DNA of 64,000 bases from positions 1 to 64,000 of the forward strand of contig JAFLEI010000010.1 in NCBI GenBank assembly GCA_017301975.1, given 5' to 3'. Below the pieces are notes generated by a model. That model saw nothing but the letters and a program-made list of their open reading frames with translations. It did no database searches and was not told the origin of the DNA. How positions within the stretch are numbered: the stretch's first letter is position 1; each line of letters starts with the position of its first letter. Of this stretch, positions 27,201 through 35,900 are shown in pieces. Source of the DNA: Verrucomicrobiota bacterium. GTDB lineage: Bacteria; Verrucomicrobiota; Verrucomicrobiia; Verrucomicrobiales; Verrucomicrobiaceae. A program made the position numbers and the translations under genes.

Positions 27201-27783
27201 GGCGGGCTCGTTTGGCACTCTTCGATTCACGCCGGTGACCGGTGGCGGAACGCAGAGCCTGGCAGGCCAGGTGATTCTGGACATTGGCACGGCGAACAAC
27301 ACGGGCAGTGTTGACCCGACCTTTGGCGGGAACGCGGTGGGCAGCAGTGGCTACATCACGTATGTGAATGACGTCAGCCACTCCCAAGGCCTGGGCAGCG
27401 GCAGCCATGACCTGCTTGCCTTCAGTACCGCTGGTGATTCCACCGGCTACAACCTGACAGTGACGGGAACCCTGCAAGTTCGAATCAGCGGCTTCAGCGC
27501 CGCTCTGGGCCAGATCTACAATCTCGTTGACTGGTCGAGTCTGGTGACCACGGACTTTACCGGCTTTGATGTTGGAACCAACTACCGCGATGGTTCTGGT
27601 GATGATGCCAGCCAGTTTGACCTGCCAACTCTGAACGGGGGACTTGTGTGGGATGTGAGCCAGTTCACCACCAGCGGGATCATTGTCGTCGTGCCAGAAC
27701 CGGGGCGTGCAGTGCTGCTTATGCTAGGCTTTGTTGCGCTGGTTTCGAGGCGGAGGCGTGGTCGCAGCAAACTTGAGCGATAG
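21241..27783 (+). CDS. Giant PEP-CTERM protein with autotransporter-associated beta-strand repeats
   Basis: This 2180-residue protein has a signal peptide (cleavage near ARA-LD, residue 28). Most of the body is Gly/Thr/Ser/Asn-rich beta-helix. At least eight PATR-type units share the core N-(T/S)-(Y/F)-(T/S)-G-x-T followed by G-x-L and a strand, for example LSGNNTYTGVTT, LAGTNTYTGRTA, LTAASTYSGDTR, LTSSNSFTGATV and LSGNNTYTGATT. The C-terminus carries a sorting signal: VPEPGR, a hydrophobic helix (AVLLMLGFVALV) and a basic tail SRRRRGRSK. No beta-barrel autotransporter domain is present, so the protein is expected to be processed by an exosortase and held at or released from the cell surface. 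It is a single-gene unit. Confidence 0.92.
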   Translation: MPSHLFSKTCLVFACSLSVLLFSTSARALDRTKLDNTTALNAAGSWSGGVPDSANTASWTNTVTGANSSLLGGNVSWQGIKIINPGGAITIGAGNTLTLFAGASGTSIDMSAATQDLTIQAGLTIKAVAGQLWNIAAGRTLTLNTGLFTRGIGATLVVQGSGVVNTTTIFNSSSGIIGNWAVFGTGTATRYAMVDVNNNIVGYTAGTAAATAANVTDTTGLLQYDVAAAGTIGVGASVDTLRYTGAAGTIAGNFTANGILTAGTGALTISGGLTVGASGELVLMTGDSSASRNITISGIISDGKTGSGLLKGGAAALTLSGNNTYTGVTTISRGRLSIVGSNALGSTAGGTRIGISGTLVLPGNTTLAESIWLDDSTNAFGGGLLENNGTNTLTGAIRLSNSVRWQSNGTLNVTGGISTTNGNAGTPFVVQAATTMNITGKPMSLGGGGTLYMDNGGKTIVLGVVGSTYGTNSLFAGTLKAGMANVFSSSAAVNFSTGYSASAATLDLNGFDQSVAAISTITYSVRPGYDRVITSATAATLTTGLNNANTTFDGRFTGAVSVTKTGTGTFTLTGLSTTTGSLTVNGGAVNLNFARATAGQSGAGTVSDYLTSAAPLTLGGGIFQLTGRSNGTATTLTNGSWAINTDIVTVASTAGLAPGQIVSNANFAAGAYVVSVLSSTQFVISAAPTVAGSGATITATANSFSTSQTFSGLVLNAGASGVTVALPANGSDGTVLNLGAITVNAGGTVNFTLPTGTQSATNGITTDTTNTNGILGGWARVGNAWAVNSTNAAGGNIEALTTYTDVSRLGGTIASNAGANVRIVETGASGGITPAATGTTDINTLLQSATGGTATYDPGTTDVLRLGAAGGVMVASHAGALTLGASANDGILTAGGGAATAGTLYLTNNHASNLLTVNSTIADNGGGIVSVTTSGAGIIVLAGTNTYTGRTAVGGGTLRISSEQNLGSGPLSFTADQLILAGGTLNTTASFSIDDINRGITLAAAGGTLSVNGSTTLTLANVIAGTGSLTQSGTGTLALTAANTFSGATLANAGTLALGDVNALQNSTLTTATAGNVTFTLSGANTYNLGGLAGNDTVALGANTLSVGANEETTVFTGVLTGTGGLIKVGAGTLNLTAASTYSGDTRIEGGMIVLANANALQNSTLDTGSAGTQSANLTLGEGTTYNIGGLKGSADFDLAVSNLSVGANNQSTTFYGVLQGAFNNNVTKVGSGTLTLAGNNTYIGTTTVSAGSLNLGGTNLSSITVQAGAELGGEGSTAGNLVFLGSTHTLDIDAGTVAALGATGTGSLDVSALSVGGFTINITGSGVGTIKVLTYGSGGFIGDVNRFSLGTSTVSAHGGGTFINNGIDAITVDLGYLVNTWVGGDGTHPTYWDIGTTTNWSNSKDSVFQNGDSVIFADGASSLTPVLQSDISADTVTFTNSTGTDYTVSSAAGQTLTTANGIAVNGSGNVTLNTVIVGSGGLALAGTGTTTLTSSNSFTGATVITGGTLRINDESNLGTAPGVFTAGQITLDGTGATLTAAASLTINDTNRGIMLGSSGGGLGADSGFTLTIANIISGAGGLKIGGAGIVSLTAANTYTGLTTVNTGTLELRNVSGGNAVAGDGVAGTNDIQVNTAGTLKLAAANQIADDAIVVLNGGIWNLGGFNETIRSLSGTVATTIPTLSLGGGTLTLNRIDWDNTVSVNSKALGDTGTLRFVANGATQPVFETNYLGTLGVTPGIWIDATSLSFRAGTYGTTLNGKVTGTGKLIFDGTGGAGGLTLTNAANDYSGGTQWIADTGVNGAWDIFTVSASGALGSGDVTLQGGNQNTWVAGFSGTPSAFIFNGNTNQTNHFILSGDATISAGNPATASATADKVNLSGDFDLSSHTLYVRGAGTGTLSGTVSGTGGITKIDTPGTWVLSGNNTYTGATTVKAGQLQVGTNGAGQTGTGDVTVQSGATLYGTGLVQGPNFTAASGSTVQAGDSTAAGSFGTLRFTPVTGGGTQSLAGQVILDIGTANNTGSVDPTFGGNAVGSSGYITYVNDVSHSQGLGSGSHDLLAFSTAGDSTGYNLTVTGTLQVRISGFSAALGQIYNLVDWSSLVTTDFTGFDVGTNYRDGSGDDASQFDLPTLNGGLVWDVSQFTTSGIIVVVPEPGRAVLLMLGFVALVSRRRRGRSKLER

Positions 27784-27995
27784 GCCGCATTCGGAGGCCG
27801 AACAGAGGGCTGAGTCCGCAGAACGTCTTTCACCCCGCGAAAGCGGTGGCTACGATGCAGGCTTGGGCCGTGCATCTGCGCGACCGCGCTCCAAAACGCT
27901 GTTGCGCTGCTCCTTTGTCCTCAGCCTGTGGCTATGAAGTCCCATCACGAGGCGAATGGAAGGACTGTGGTTTCTGGGGACGTAGTAAGAGCTCC
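27784..27995. repeat. Hairpin-rich intergenic region before the DUF1549 gene
   Basis: This is a 212-bp non-coding stretch with three small perfect hairpins: CCGC-GAAA-GCGG (27835-27846, a GNRA-type loop), GATGCA...TGCATC (27854-27876) and GCGC-GACC-GCGC (27878-27889). GGCTAC follows the first. No T-run follows, so these are not typical terminators. The arrangement resembles the hairpin cluster at 9166-9256. Confidence 0.45.
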
Positions 27996-30602
27996 ATGCT
28001 TCGTTTTTTTGTCCAGCTTGGTGTTTTGATGGTCTCCGCCGGCGTGTTCGCTGCGGAGCATTGGGCATTTCAGCCGCTGCGACCGACGGCAGGCGGGAGC
28101 ATTGATGAGTTTGTGAGGCGCAAGCTGGTGGAGAAGGGGCTGAAGCCTTCGCCACGGGCGGATGCGCGGACGTTGATCCGACGCGCCAGCTTTGACCTGA
28201 CGGGGCTGCCGCCTGTGGGTGTGCAGGAGGGGACTTTTTCGCAGGTCGTGGACAGGTTGCTGGCATCGCCGCAATACGGAGAGCAATGGGCACGGCACTG
28301 GCTGGATGTGGCGCGGTATTCGGATATGAAGGGGTATGTTTATGCCCGTGAAGAAAAGCGCTGGGTGCATGCCACGGTGTATCGAGACTGGGTGGTGAGG
28401 GCGCTAAATGAGGACATGGCGTATGACCGGTTTTTGCTGCTGCAGATGGCGGCGGACCAGGTGGTGCCACCGAAATCACCGGATCTGGCGGCGATGGGAT
28501 TTCTCACGCTGGGGCGGCGTTTTCTCGGGGTGACGCATGACATCATTGATGACCGCATTGATGTGGTGACGCGCGGCACGCTGGGGCTCACGGTGGCATG
28601 TGCGCGCTGCCATGATCACAAGTTTGATCCCATCCCCACGCGTGACTACTATGCGCTGTATGGCGTGTTTCAAAGCTGCGCCGAGGCGGTGGTGCCGTGC
28701 GCCAAGGGGGAAGATCCCAAGCTGGCGGAGCTGGTGAAGAAGAATCATGACCTCATGACGAAGCGTCGTGAGGAGCAGATGGCGCGCACGCGAGCGAGGG
28801 CGAAGGACTATCAGAAGGCGCTGACGGAGCTGGAAAAATACCCGGAGCAGGGCTTTGACCAGATCATTGACGAGAAGGACCTCAATCCTTTCATCGTGCA
28901 TCGGTGGAAGGCGTGGGTGGAGGCCCATCCTGGGGTGGAACTGAGTGAAGAAGCGCTGAAGGCGACTGATTCACCGGCTTACGTGCCTGACGAGCACATC
29001 ACGAACAATGAGATGTATTTCCCCTCGGGGGTGATCACCGAGCTGTGGAAGTCGCAGGGCGAGGTGGATCGATATCTACTCAGCAACCGAACTGCGCCGG
29101 AGCAGGCGACGGTGCTGATTGACCGTGCGCTGCCGAGCACGCCGCGTGTACTGCTGCGCGGGAATCCGCTAACGAAGGGCGATGCGGTACCGAGGCAGTT
29201 TTTGAGTTTGTTTGGCAAGCAGCAGCCGTTTACCCAAGGGAGCGGGAGGCTGGAGCTTGCGCGTGCGATCATTGATCCGCGCAATCCGCTGACGGCGCGT
29301 GTGATGGTGAACCGCATCTGGCAGCACCACTTTGGACGCGGGCTGGTGAGCACGCCGAGTGACTTTGGCAAACAAGGCACGGCGCCGAGCCATCCTGAAC
29401 TGCTGGACTGGCTGGCGCGGCGATTCATTGATTCGGGGTGGAGCATCAAGGCGATGCACCGGCTGATCATGATGTCGGAGACGTATCAGCAGAGCAGCGG
29501 TGGCGGGGCGGTGGATCCGGCGCATCCTGATCCGGACAACCGGCTGCTATGGCGTATGAACCCGCACCGGCTCAGCTTTGAGGAGGCGCGTGATGCGTGG
29601 CTGATGGCGGCAGGGCGGCTGAGCCTGGAGGTGGGCGGTGCTCCCCTGCCCTTGTTTGCGGCGGACAATCAACGCCGGACGCTCTACACGCTGGTGGATC
29701 GTGAAAATGTGCCCGCTGTGATGCGCACCTTTGACTTTGCCAATCCGGACCTTTCCATTCCGCAGCGCACGGAGACCACGGTGCCGCAGCAGGCGTTGTT
29801 TGGGATGAACCATCCGTTCGTGGTGCAGCAGGCGAAGGCGTTGCTGGGGCGTGCGGATGTCAAAGGGGCTGATGCGGCGGGGCGTGTGAGGCGCATTTAT
29901 GGGCATCTGTTTCAGCGAGAGCCGACGACGAATGAAATGGGGCAAGCGCTGCGCTTTGTGCAGGAGGATGAGCCACGGGTCATCGTGCAGGCGGACCATT
30001 CCAAGTCGTGGCAGTATGGCGTCGGCGAGTGGGACGAGAGCACGGGCAGGGTGAAGGACTTCAAGCCGCTGCCGCACTTCACGGGCAGTGCATGGCAGGG
30101 GGATGAGGCATGGCCGAATGCGAAGCTGGGCTGGGCGCAACTCACCGCGACGGGCGGGCATCCGGGGAATGATCGGAAGCATGCCGTGGTAAGGCGATGG
30201 ATCGCGCCTGCAGATGGCACGTATGCGGTAAAGTCCACGCTGCTGCACGAGCCGGCACCAGGTGATGGCATCCGGTCCTTCATCAGCCACAGCGAGCAGG
30301 GCCGCCTGCATGCGGGGAGGCTGCATCAAGGCAGGGCAGAGCTGAACTTTGACACGCTGGCCTTCAAAGCGGGCGAGACGCTCGACTTTGTGGTGGACAT
30401 TGGCGAGGTGCTGAACAGCGACCAGTTTTTGTGGTCGATGCGGATTCAGCAGAACGGCACCGCAGGTGCGGGTGGCGAAACACGGGACTCAAGCTGGGAT
30501 GCTGAAAAAGATTTTGCCGCACAGCCGCGCTCGCAGCTCAACAACTGGGAGCAGCTGGTGCAGGTGCTGATGCTGGCGAACGAATTTATGTTTGTGGACT
30601 GA
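27996..30602 (+). CDS. DUF1549/DUF1553 (PSD1) secreted protein without cytochrome domain
   Basis: The protein has 868 residues from the ATG at 27996, with a signal peptide ending near VFAAEHW. The DUF1549 region has HWLDVARYSDMKGY and VACARCHDHKFDPIPTRDYYALYG, including a CxRCHDHKFDP segment. The DUF1553 region has NPLTARVMVNRIWQHHFGRGLV and PSHPELLDWLA. The N-terminal planctomycete cytochrome domain found in many relatives is missing. These proteins are abundant in PVC bacteria and are co-encoded with DUF1501 proteins; their biochemical role is not established. The DUF1501 gene follows after 1 bp. Confidence 0.92.
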   Translation: MLRFFVQLGVLMVSAGVFAAEHWAFQPLRPTAGGSIDEFVRRKLVEKGLKPSPRADARTLIRRASFDLTGLPPVGVQEGTFSQVVDRLLASPQYGEQWARHWLDVARYSDMKGYVYAREEKRWVHATVYRDWVVRALNEDMAYDRFLLLQMAADQVVPPKSPDLAAMGFLTLGRRFLGVTHDIIDDRIDVVTRGTLGLTVACARCHDHKFDPIPTRDYYALYGVFQSCAEAVVPCAKGEDPKLAELVKKNHDLMTKRREEQMARTRARAKDYQKALTELEKYPEQGFDQIIDEKDLNPFIVHRWKAWVEAHPGVELSEEALKATDSPAYVPDEHITNNEMYFPSGVITELWKSQGEVDRYLLSNRTAPEQATVLIDRALPSTPRVLLRGNPLTKGDAVPRQFLSLFGKQQPFTQGSGRLELARAIIDPRNPLTARVMVNRIWQHHFGRGLVSTPSDFGKQGTAPSHPELLDWLARRFIDSGWSIKAMHRLIMMSETYQQSSGGGAVDPAHPDPDNRLLWRMNPHRLSFEEARDAWLMAAGRLSLEVGGAPLPLFAADNQRRTLYTLVDRENVPAVMRTFDFANPDLSIPQRTETTVPQQALFGMNHPFVVQQAKALLGRADVKGADAAGRVRRIYGHLFQREPTTNEMGQALRFVQEDEPRVIVQADHSKSWQYGVGEWDESTGRVKDFKPLPHFTGSAWQGDEAWPNAKLGWAQLTATGGHPGNDRKHAVVRRWIAPADGTYAVKSTLLHEPAPGDGIRSFISHSEQGRLHAGRLHQGRAELNFDTLAFKAGETLDFVVDIGEVLNSDQFLWSMRIQQNGTAGAGGETRDSSWDAEKDFAAQPRSQLNNWEQLVQVLMLANEFMFVD

Positions 30603-30603
30603 T

Positions 30604-31971
30604 ATGAACGCACCTCTCACACGCCGTGATTTTTTACGCCGCTCCGGCATGGGGATGGGCATGCTGGGACTGGCGGACCTGCATGCAGCCGCGAGTGCCA
30701 AGAGCAGTGCGCACTTTGCGCCGAAGGCGAAGCGGGTGATCCATTTTTTTCTCAACGGCGGCCCCTCGCATGTGGACACGTTTGATTACAAGCCGGCGCT
30801 GGCGCGGTATGAGGGCAAACCGGTGCCGAGCCATCGGCTCACGGAGAGAAAGACGGGCGCGGCGTTTCCTTCGCCGTTCAAGTTTCAGCGTTACGGCCAG
30901 AGTGGCATTGAGGTGAGTGAGCTGTTCGCAAAGACGGCGGCACACATTGATGACATCGCGGTGATCCGCTCGATGCAGGCGCAGGTGCCGAACCATGAGC
31001 CGTCGCTGATGCTCATGAATTGCGGGGACTCGGTGCAGCCGCGGCCAAGCCTGGGCTCTTGGCTGACTTATGGTTTGGGCAGTGCGAATGAGAACCTGCC
31101 GGGCTTTATCGCGATGTGCCCGGGCGGGATGCCGATCAAGGGGGCGGAGAACTGGCAGTCGGCGTTTTTGCCGGGGGCGTTTCAGGGCACGTATGTGGAC
31201 TCGAAGCACCAGCAGGTGGACCGATTGATTGAAAACATCCGCAGCCCGCATGCGGACGCGCGGGTGCAGATGCGACAGCTGGAGCTGATGAGGAGCATCA
31301 ATGAGGCGCACCGGCAGGATCGTGGTGACCCGCGACTGGAAGCGCGCATCCAGAGCTTTGAGCTGGCATTTCGCATGCAGATGGAGGCGGCGGATGCCTT
31401 TGATGTGACGCAGGAGCCCGCGCACATCCGTGCGATGTATGGCGAAGGGGTGCATGGGCGGCAAACGCTGATCGCGCGGCGGCTGCTGGAGCGCGGGGTG
31501 CGGATGGTGCAGCTCTGGCATGGCGCGGGGCAGCCGTGGGACAACCATGACAACATTGCGACGAACCACCGCAGGCTTGCGGGGGAGATTGATCAGCCGA
31601 TCGCGGCGCTGCTGCATGATCTGAAACAGCGCGGCATGCTGGAGGATACACTGATCATTTGGGGCGGTGAGTTTGGGCGCACGCCCACGGTGGAGCTGAG
31701 CGGCGGGAAATCGAAGCTGGGCCGTGACCACAATCACTATGGCTTCAGCGTATGGATGGCGGGAGGCGGAATCAAGGGCGGGACGGTGTACGGCAGCACG
31801 GATGAGCTGGGCTTTGCGGCGGAGCAGAATCCCGTGAGCGTGCATGACCTGCATGCCACGATTTTGCATTTGCTAGGCGTGAACCATGAGGAGCTGACCT
31901 ACCGCTATGCGGGGCGGGATTTCCGGCTGACGGATGTGCATGGGGAGGTGCTGCGGGGAGTGGTGGCTTGA
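30604..31971 (+). CDS. DUF1501 family protein with Tat signal
   Basis: The protein has 455 residues from the ATG at 30604, one base after the upstream stop. The N-terminus TRRDFLRRSGMGMGMLGLADL is a twin-arginine signal. The body belongs to the alkaline-phosphatase/sulfatase-like fold of DUF1501: FFLNGGPSHVDTFDYKP, LWHGAGQPWDNHD, IIWGGEFGRTPTVE and GRDHNHYGFSVWMAGGG. It is expected to act in the periplasm together with its DUF1549/DUF1553 partner, probably on sulfated or other complex polymers, although no activity has been shown for the family to my knowledge. Confidence 0.93.
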   Translation: MNAPLTRRDFLRRSGMGMGMLGLADLHAAASAKSSAHFAPKAKRVIHFFLNGGPSHVDTFDYKPALARYEGKPVPSHRLTERKTGAAFPSPFKFQRYGQSGIEVSELFAKTAAHIDDIAVIRSMQAQVPNHEPSLMLMNCGDSVQPRPSLGSWLTYGLGSANENLPGFIAMCPGGMPIKGAENWQSAFLPGAFQGTYVDSKHQQVDRLIENIRSPHADARVQMRQLELMRSINEAHRQDRGDPRLEARIQSFELAFRMQMEAADAFDVTQEPAHIRAMYGEGVHGRQTLIARRLLERGVRMVQLWHGAGQPWDNHDNIATNHRRLAGEIDQPIAALLHDLKQRGMLEDTLIIWGGEFGRTPTVELSGGKSKLGRDHNHYGFSVWMAGGGIKGGTVYGSTDELGFAAEQNPVSVHDLHATILHLLGVNHEELTYRYAGRDFRLTDVHGEVLRGVVA

Positions 31972-32066
31972 ATTGTCAGGCTCAAACGAACGCATGCCGA
32001 GGACCGGGGGAGGCCTGAATGCATCTGATGTTGATTTAACGGAGCTCCCGCGAATCCTTGGAAGGC

Positions 32067-32903
32067 ATGGGACTTCACCTTGCTCTTGCCGCCATTGCCT
32101 TTTCCAGCTTGCTGACGCTTCATGCCCAGGAAGCTGCGCATTCCTCTTCACGCGAGGAGGTTCCGGTGGGCGGGCGCGTCATCAAGCTGCCTGCACCTGT
32201 GGGCTATGAGCGCATCGATGGACTGAATCCCGAGTCTGATCGCATGGTGGAGGAAATGCTGCCGGCCACCAACCGTTACCTGGCACGATTTCACCCGCCG
32301 AAGAATGATCAACCCGACATGGGCCGCAGTTTTAATGCACAGGTGCTGCGCAAAGTTGAGAGCCAGGAAATCGGGGAGCGCACGTTTGGAGACATCAAGC
32401 AGCAGACCAAGGCGGAGATTGAGAAATCACAGGAGTCCATACGGCAGGACATTTCCAAAATCAGCGGCAGGGCGGAAAAGGCCTTTCAGAAAGCGACTGA
32501 TGCCGATGCGGCACTCAGTCTGAGCGATGTGGCTATTCTTGGCTGCTTTGACGACTCAGCCAACAGTCTGGGCTTCACAATGGCGCTGAACATCGCAGCC
32601 AAAGCCGGCACTCAATCCACCAAGAACAAGGTCGTGGTGAGCAGCATGATTGTGCCAGTGAACGGGCGCCTGATCTACTTGAATGCCAATGCTGACTTCC
32701 ATTCGGAAGCGGACCGCGCCTGGGCTGAAAAGGCAGTGACCTCGTGGCGGGATGCGGTGGTGGCGGCCAATCCGCGCGTGGAGGGTCCGTCGGCTGGCGG
32801 ACTGGATTTTACGAGGATCGGCCGATCTGGAGTGATCGGTGCAGTAATCGGTGGTGTGGTGGCTTTGGTCGCGATGCTGCTCAAAAAGAAGAAACAGGCT
32901 TGA
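32067..32903 (+). CDS. Secreted protein with C-terminal membrane anchor, function unknown
   Basis: The protein has 278 residues from the ATG at 32067; an in-frame TTG at 32058 would add three residues. A signal peptide (GLHLALAAIAFSSLLTLHAQ) precedes a mixed region, then a charged helical stretch (about residues 100-145). A mostly beta part follows, and finally a hydrophobic helix (GVIGAVIGGVVALVAMLL) with a lysine-rich tail KKKKQA that would face the cytoplasm. No known domain was recognised. It is convergent with the heme-binding protein gene (25 bp between stops). Confidence 0.65.
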   Translation: MGLHLALAAIAFSSLLTLHAQEAAHSSSREEVPVGGRVIKLPAPVGYERIDGLNPESDRMVEEMLPATNRYLARFHPPKNDQPDMGRSFNAQVLRKVESQEIGERTFGDIKQQTKAEIEKSQESIRQDISKISGRAEKAFQKATDADAALSLSDVAILGCFDDSANSLGFTMALNIAAKAGTQSTKNKVVVSSMIVPVNGRLIYLNANADFHSEADRAWAEKAVTSWRDAVVAANPRVEGPSAGGLDFTRIGRSGVIGAVIGGVVALVAMLLKKKKQA

Positions 32904-32927
32904 GGGAAAGGTGAATGACGTCGCCGC

Positions 32928-35900
32928 TCACGGGGCCTTCAGGTAGGAGATCAAATCCGCCATCTGCTGAGGGGTGATGGCGGCTTCGAGGCCTTCGGGC
33001 ATGAGGGAGATGCCGGGGCTGGTGAGGGATTTGATTTCGCTGCGGAGGACGGTGTCGGTGCCGCCGTCGGCGCGCTTGAGGGTGAGATTGCCAGCGGTTT
33101 CGCTGGAGATGAGGCCGGAGAGAGTGCGGCCGTCGTTGGTTTCGACGATGTAGAGCGCGAAGTTGGGCGAGACTTCGCGATTGGGGTCGAGGACGTTGGT
33201 GAGGATTTGCTCTGCGGTCCAGGCTTTGATGGTGCCGAGGTTGGGGCCGACGTCGTTGCCGCGGTCGAGATGACGGTGACAGACCATGCAGAGAGTTTCG
33301 TAGATTTTGGCACCACGGGTGAGGTCGCCGGTCATTGACAGCACGGGCTCATACTTGGTGATGACTTCCTTGCGATTTGAGGAACTGCCGTCGCCGATGA
33401 GTTTGGTGATGCGTTCGGCGAGGGCGGGAGTTTTTTGGCGGCCTAGCGTGGCCTTTGTGGCTGCGCTGAGTTGTGAGGGGAGGATTTTTTTGGCTTCGAT
33501 GGCATCGAGGAGTTTGGCGATGCGCTCGGTGCGAGAGAGAATGAGGGTCGTGGCCTTCTCACGGAGTGTGGGTGTGAGTTTGGGCCATGCTTCGATGAGG
33601 ATGCCAGCGACGGCAGGGTCATGATATGTCCCTAGAGTTGCGAGGGCGGCGAATTGGAGTTCGGCAGGCTGAGTGGGAATCAAGAATCTAAGCAGCAGCG
33701 GCGTCATTGGCTCTAGCGACTCAAACAATGAGAGCATTCGCAAAGCCTGCATCTTGTCCGAAGTATTCGAAGTAGCTTCGTCGAGCACCTGATGAGAGTC
33801 AGCCTGCCAATGAACCACATACTCCCGGCCGCTTTGGATGTGGCGCGGCTCGCTTGCTGTCAGCAGTTCTGCAGCGGCTCTACCCGATGCAGCCAAGCCT
33901 TCGGCAATCGCCAGCATGACCTGTCGTTTTTGGGCATCCAAGAGCCGCTCGTCCGCAGCTACATTGCAAAAACAATCTGACGGCGCAGACCACTCTCCAT
34001 GCTTGCGCCCTATCATCCACCCAACAGAAGAAAGCAGATGGATCTGAGGTGACTGGAGCATTTCATGATGGAGCAGACCGTCAAACAATTCCAAATCGTT
34101 ATCGTTAGAACTTAGGAGTGCTGCTTCAAGCCACGGGTCGCCTGCATCGAGAAGCGCAATATCCGTCACTCTCATTTCTGGAGGACCTGACCAATAGCCA
34201 TGTTTTAAACCACCAAGCGCAAATGCTGCTGCAAACCGAACCACTTTTGCAGGATCGTTTCGCATGCTCTTGATCTCAGATGCTGCAGACAAACCTTCGA
34301 GACCGGCATAAAACAGGATGCTTTGCGCTCTCACCCGCGAGTCTGAGTCATGTAGCGCTATCCGCAGTATCTCCTGACGATCTTTGGCGAGCTCCATCTC
34401 CTGACGACCCGGAGCAGAAAACTCGTCTGGATTTAACGCCATAGCCTGAACCGCGCCTAATGCAGCAATCCGACCTTGCGCCGTCTTCCCTGTCTTCACG
34501 ATTGTCCGCAGTGGCTCCAGTGATGACTTGTCCTGCCGCTCGAAGAGCAAGCGCAGGGCTGATTCACGGTGCCATGCATTCGGGTGGTCGAGGAGGGCGA
34601 CGAGGGCGGGGGTGGTGGCGGTGCTGAGTTTTGGCGTTGCGCGTAATTTGAAGGACTTTGGTGCGAGGCGGAAGAGGCGGCCTTGGTCGCGGCCGCGGAG
34701 GAGATCGACGGCGGTGTGGATGTCGTCGGGGATGCTCCAGGGGTGCTCGATGACTTCGCGGTACATGTCGCAGACGTGGAGGCAGCCGTCGGGGGCGTTG
34801 ACGAAGTTGACGGGGCGGGACCAGAGGTCGTCGCTGGTGCAGAAGTTTTTTGTTCCATCGACCTGCACGGCTTTGAAGGTGACGCCGTTGGGGACGAGCT
34901 TCATGCGGTAGAAGAGATTGCCGGCGACATCGGCGACGAAGGCGAAGTCGCGGTACTCGGGAGGATAGGCATCGCCGCGATAGACGGTGATGCCGGCGGA
35001 GGAGGTGACGACGCCTGCGCCGACGAGTTCGCTCTTGGGCAGGGTGCTGCCTTCCTGCACCCAGCGTTTGGCGCGGAACTCGCGCCAGGGCTCGGCGGGG
35101 CTGGTGCGATAGACGGGGAGCTGGTCGCCGGCTTCGGCGCAGTCATTGAGGGCACTGGGGATAACGAGGTAGGGATTGCGCGCGAGATAGCGGTAGGGCA
35201 GGACGACGTGCTGGCAGGGATTGCGGATGTTGCAGAGGAAGCGGTTGCCCCAGTCGTCGAAGGAATTGCCGAAGCGTGCGCCACCGCTTTCGAGGCGGAC
35301 GTCTCCGGTGGAGGGATCGAAGCTGAAGTCGTTGCGCTTGATGGGCAGCGGTTTGAAATCGGCGGGAATGGGCATGACGGAGTCGCTGCCGGGGACGCGC
35401 TGGATTTCGCCGCCATTGCTGCCTCCGGCAATGTAGATGCGGTGATCGAGGCCCCAGATGGGGTTGTTCATCACGGCCTGGACGTTGAGCTTTTTGAAAC
35501 CGGTGAAGATTTTTTGCCGCACATCGGCGACGCCATCGCCATTGGTGTCTTTGAGGTACCAGACATCCGGGGTGGCGGTGACGAAGATGCCGCCTTTCCA
35601 GCAAGCGGCGCCGGTGGGCCAGGAGAGGCCTTCGGCGAAGACGGTGGCTTTGTCGAAGGTACCGTCGCCATCGGTATCGGTGAGGAGGCGGACTTTGCCG
35701 ATGGGCTGGTCGGTGGGATTTTCCTGAGCGTGCTTGTGGTGCTCCTTGTCCGTGTAGGGGTAGTCGTTCATCTCGCACACGTAGGCGCGGCCGTCCTCGT
35801 CGTAGGTGATGGCGACGGGATCCGTGACGAGGGGCTCCGCGGCGATGAGCTGCATCTCGAAGCCGTCGAGGACGTGGAAGGTCTTCGCGGCGCTTTGCGG

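Noticed and set aside
30634..31869. Minus-strand open frame of 411 codons opposite the DUF1501 gene
   Set aside because: Arg/His/Leu-rich composition with no family features; the plus-strand DUF1501 protein is fully supported by motifs.
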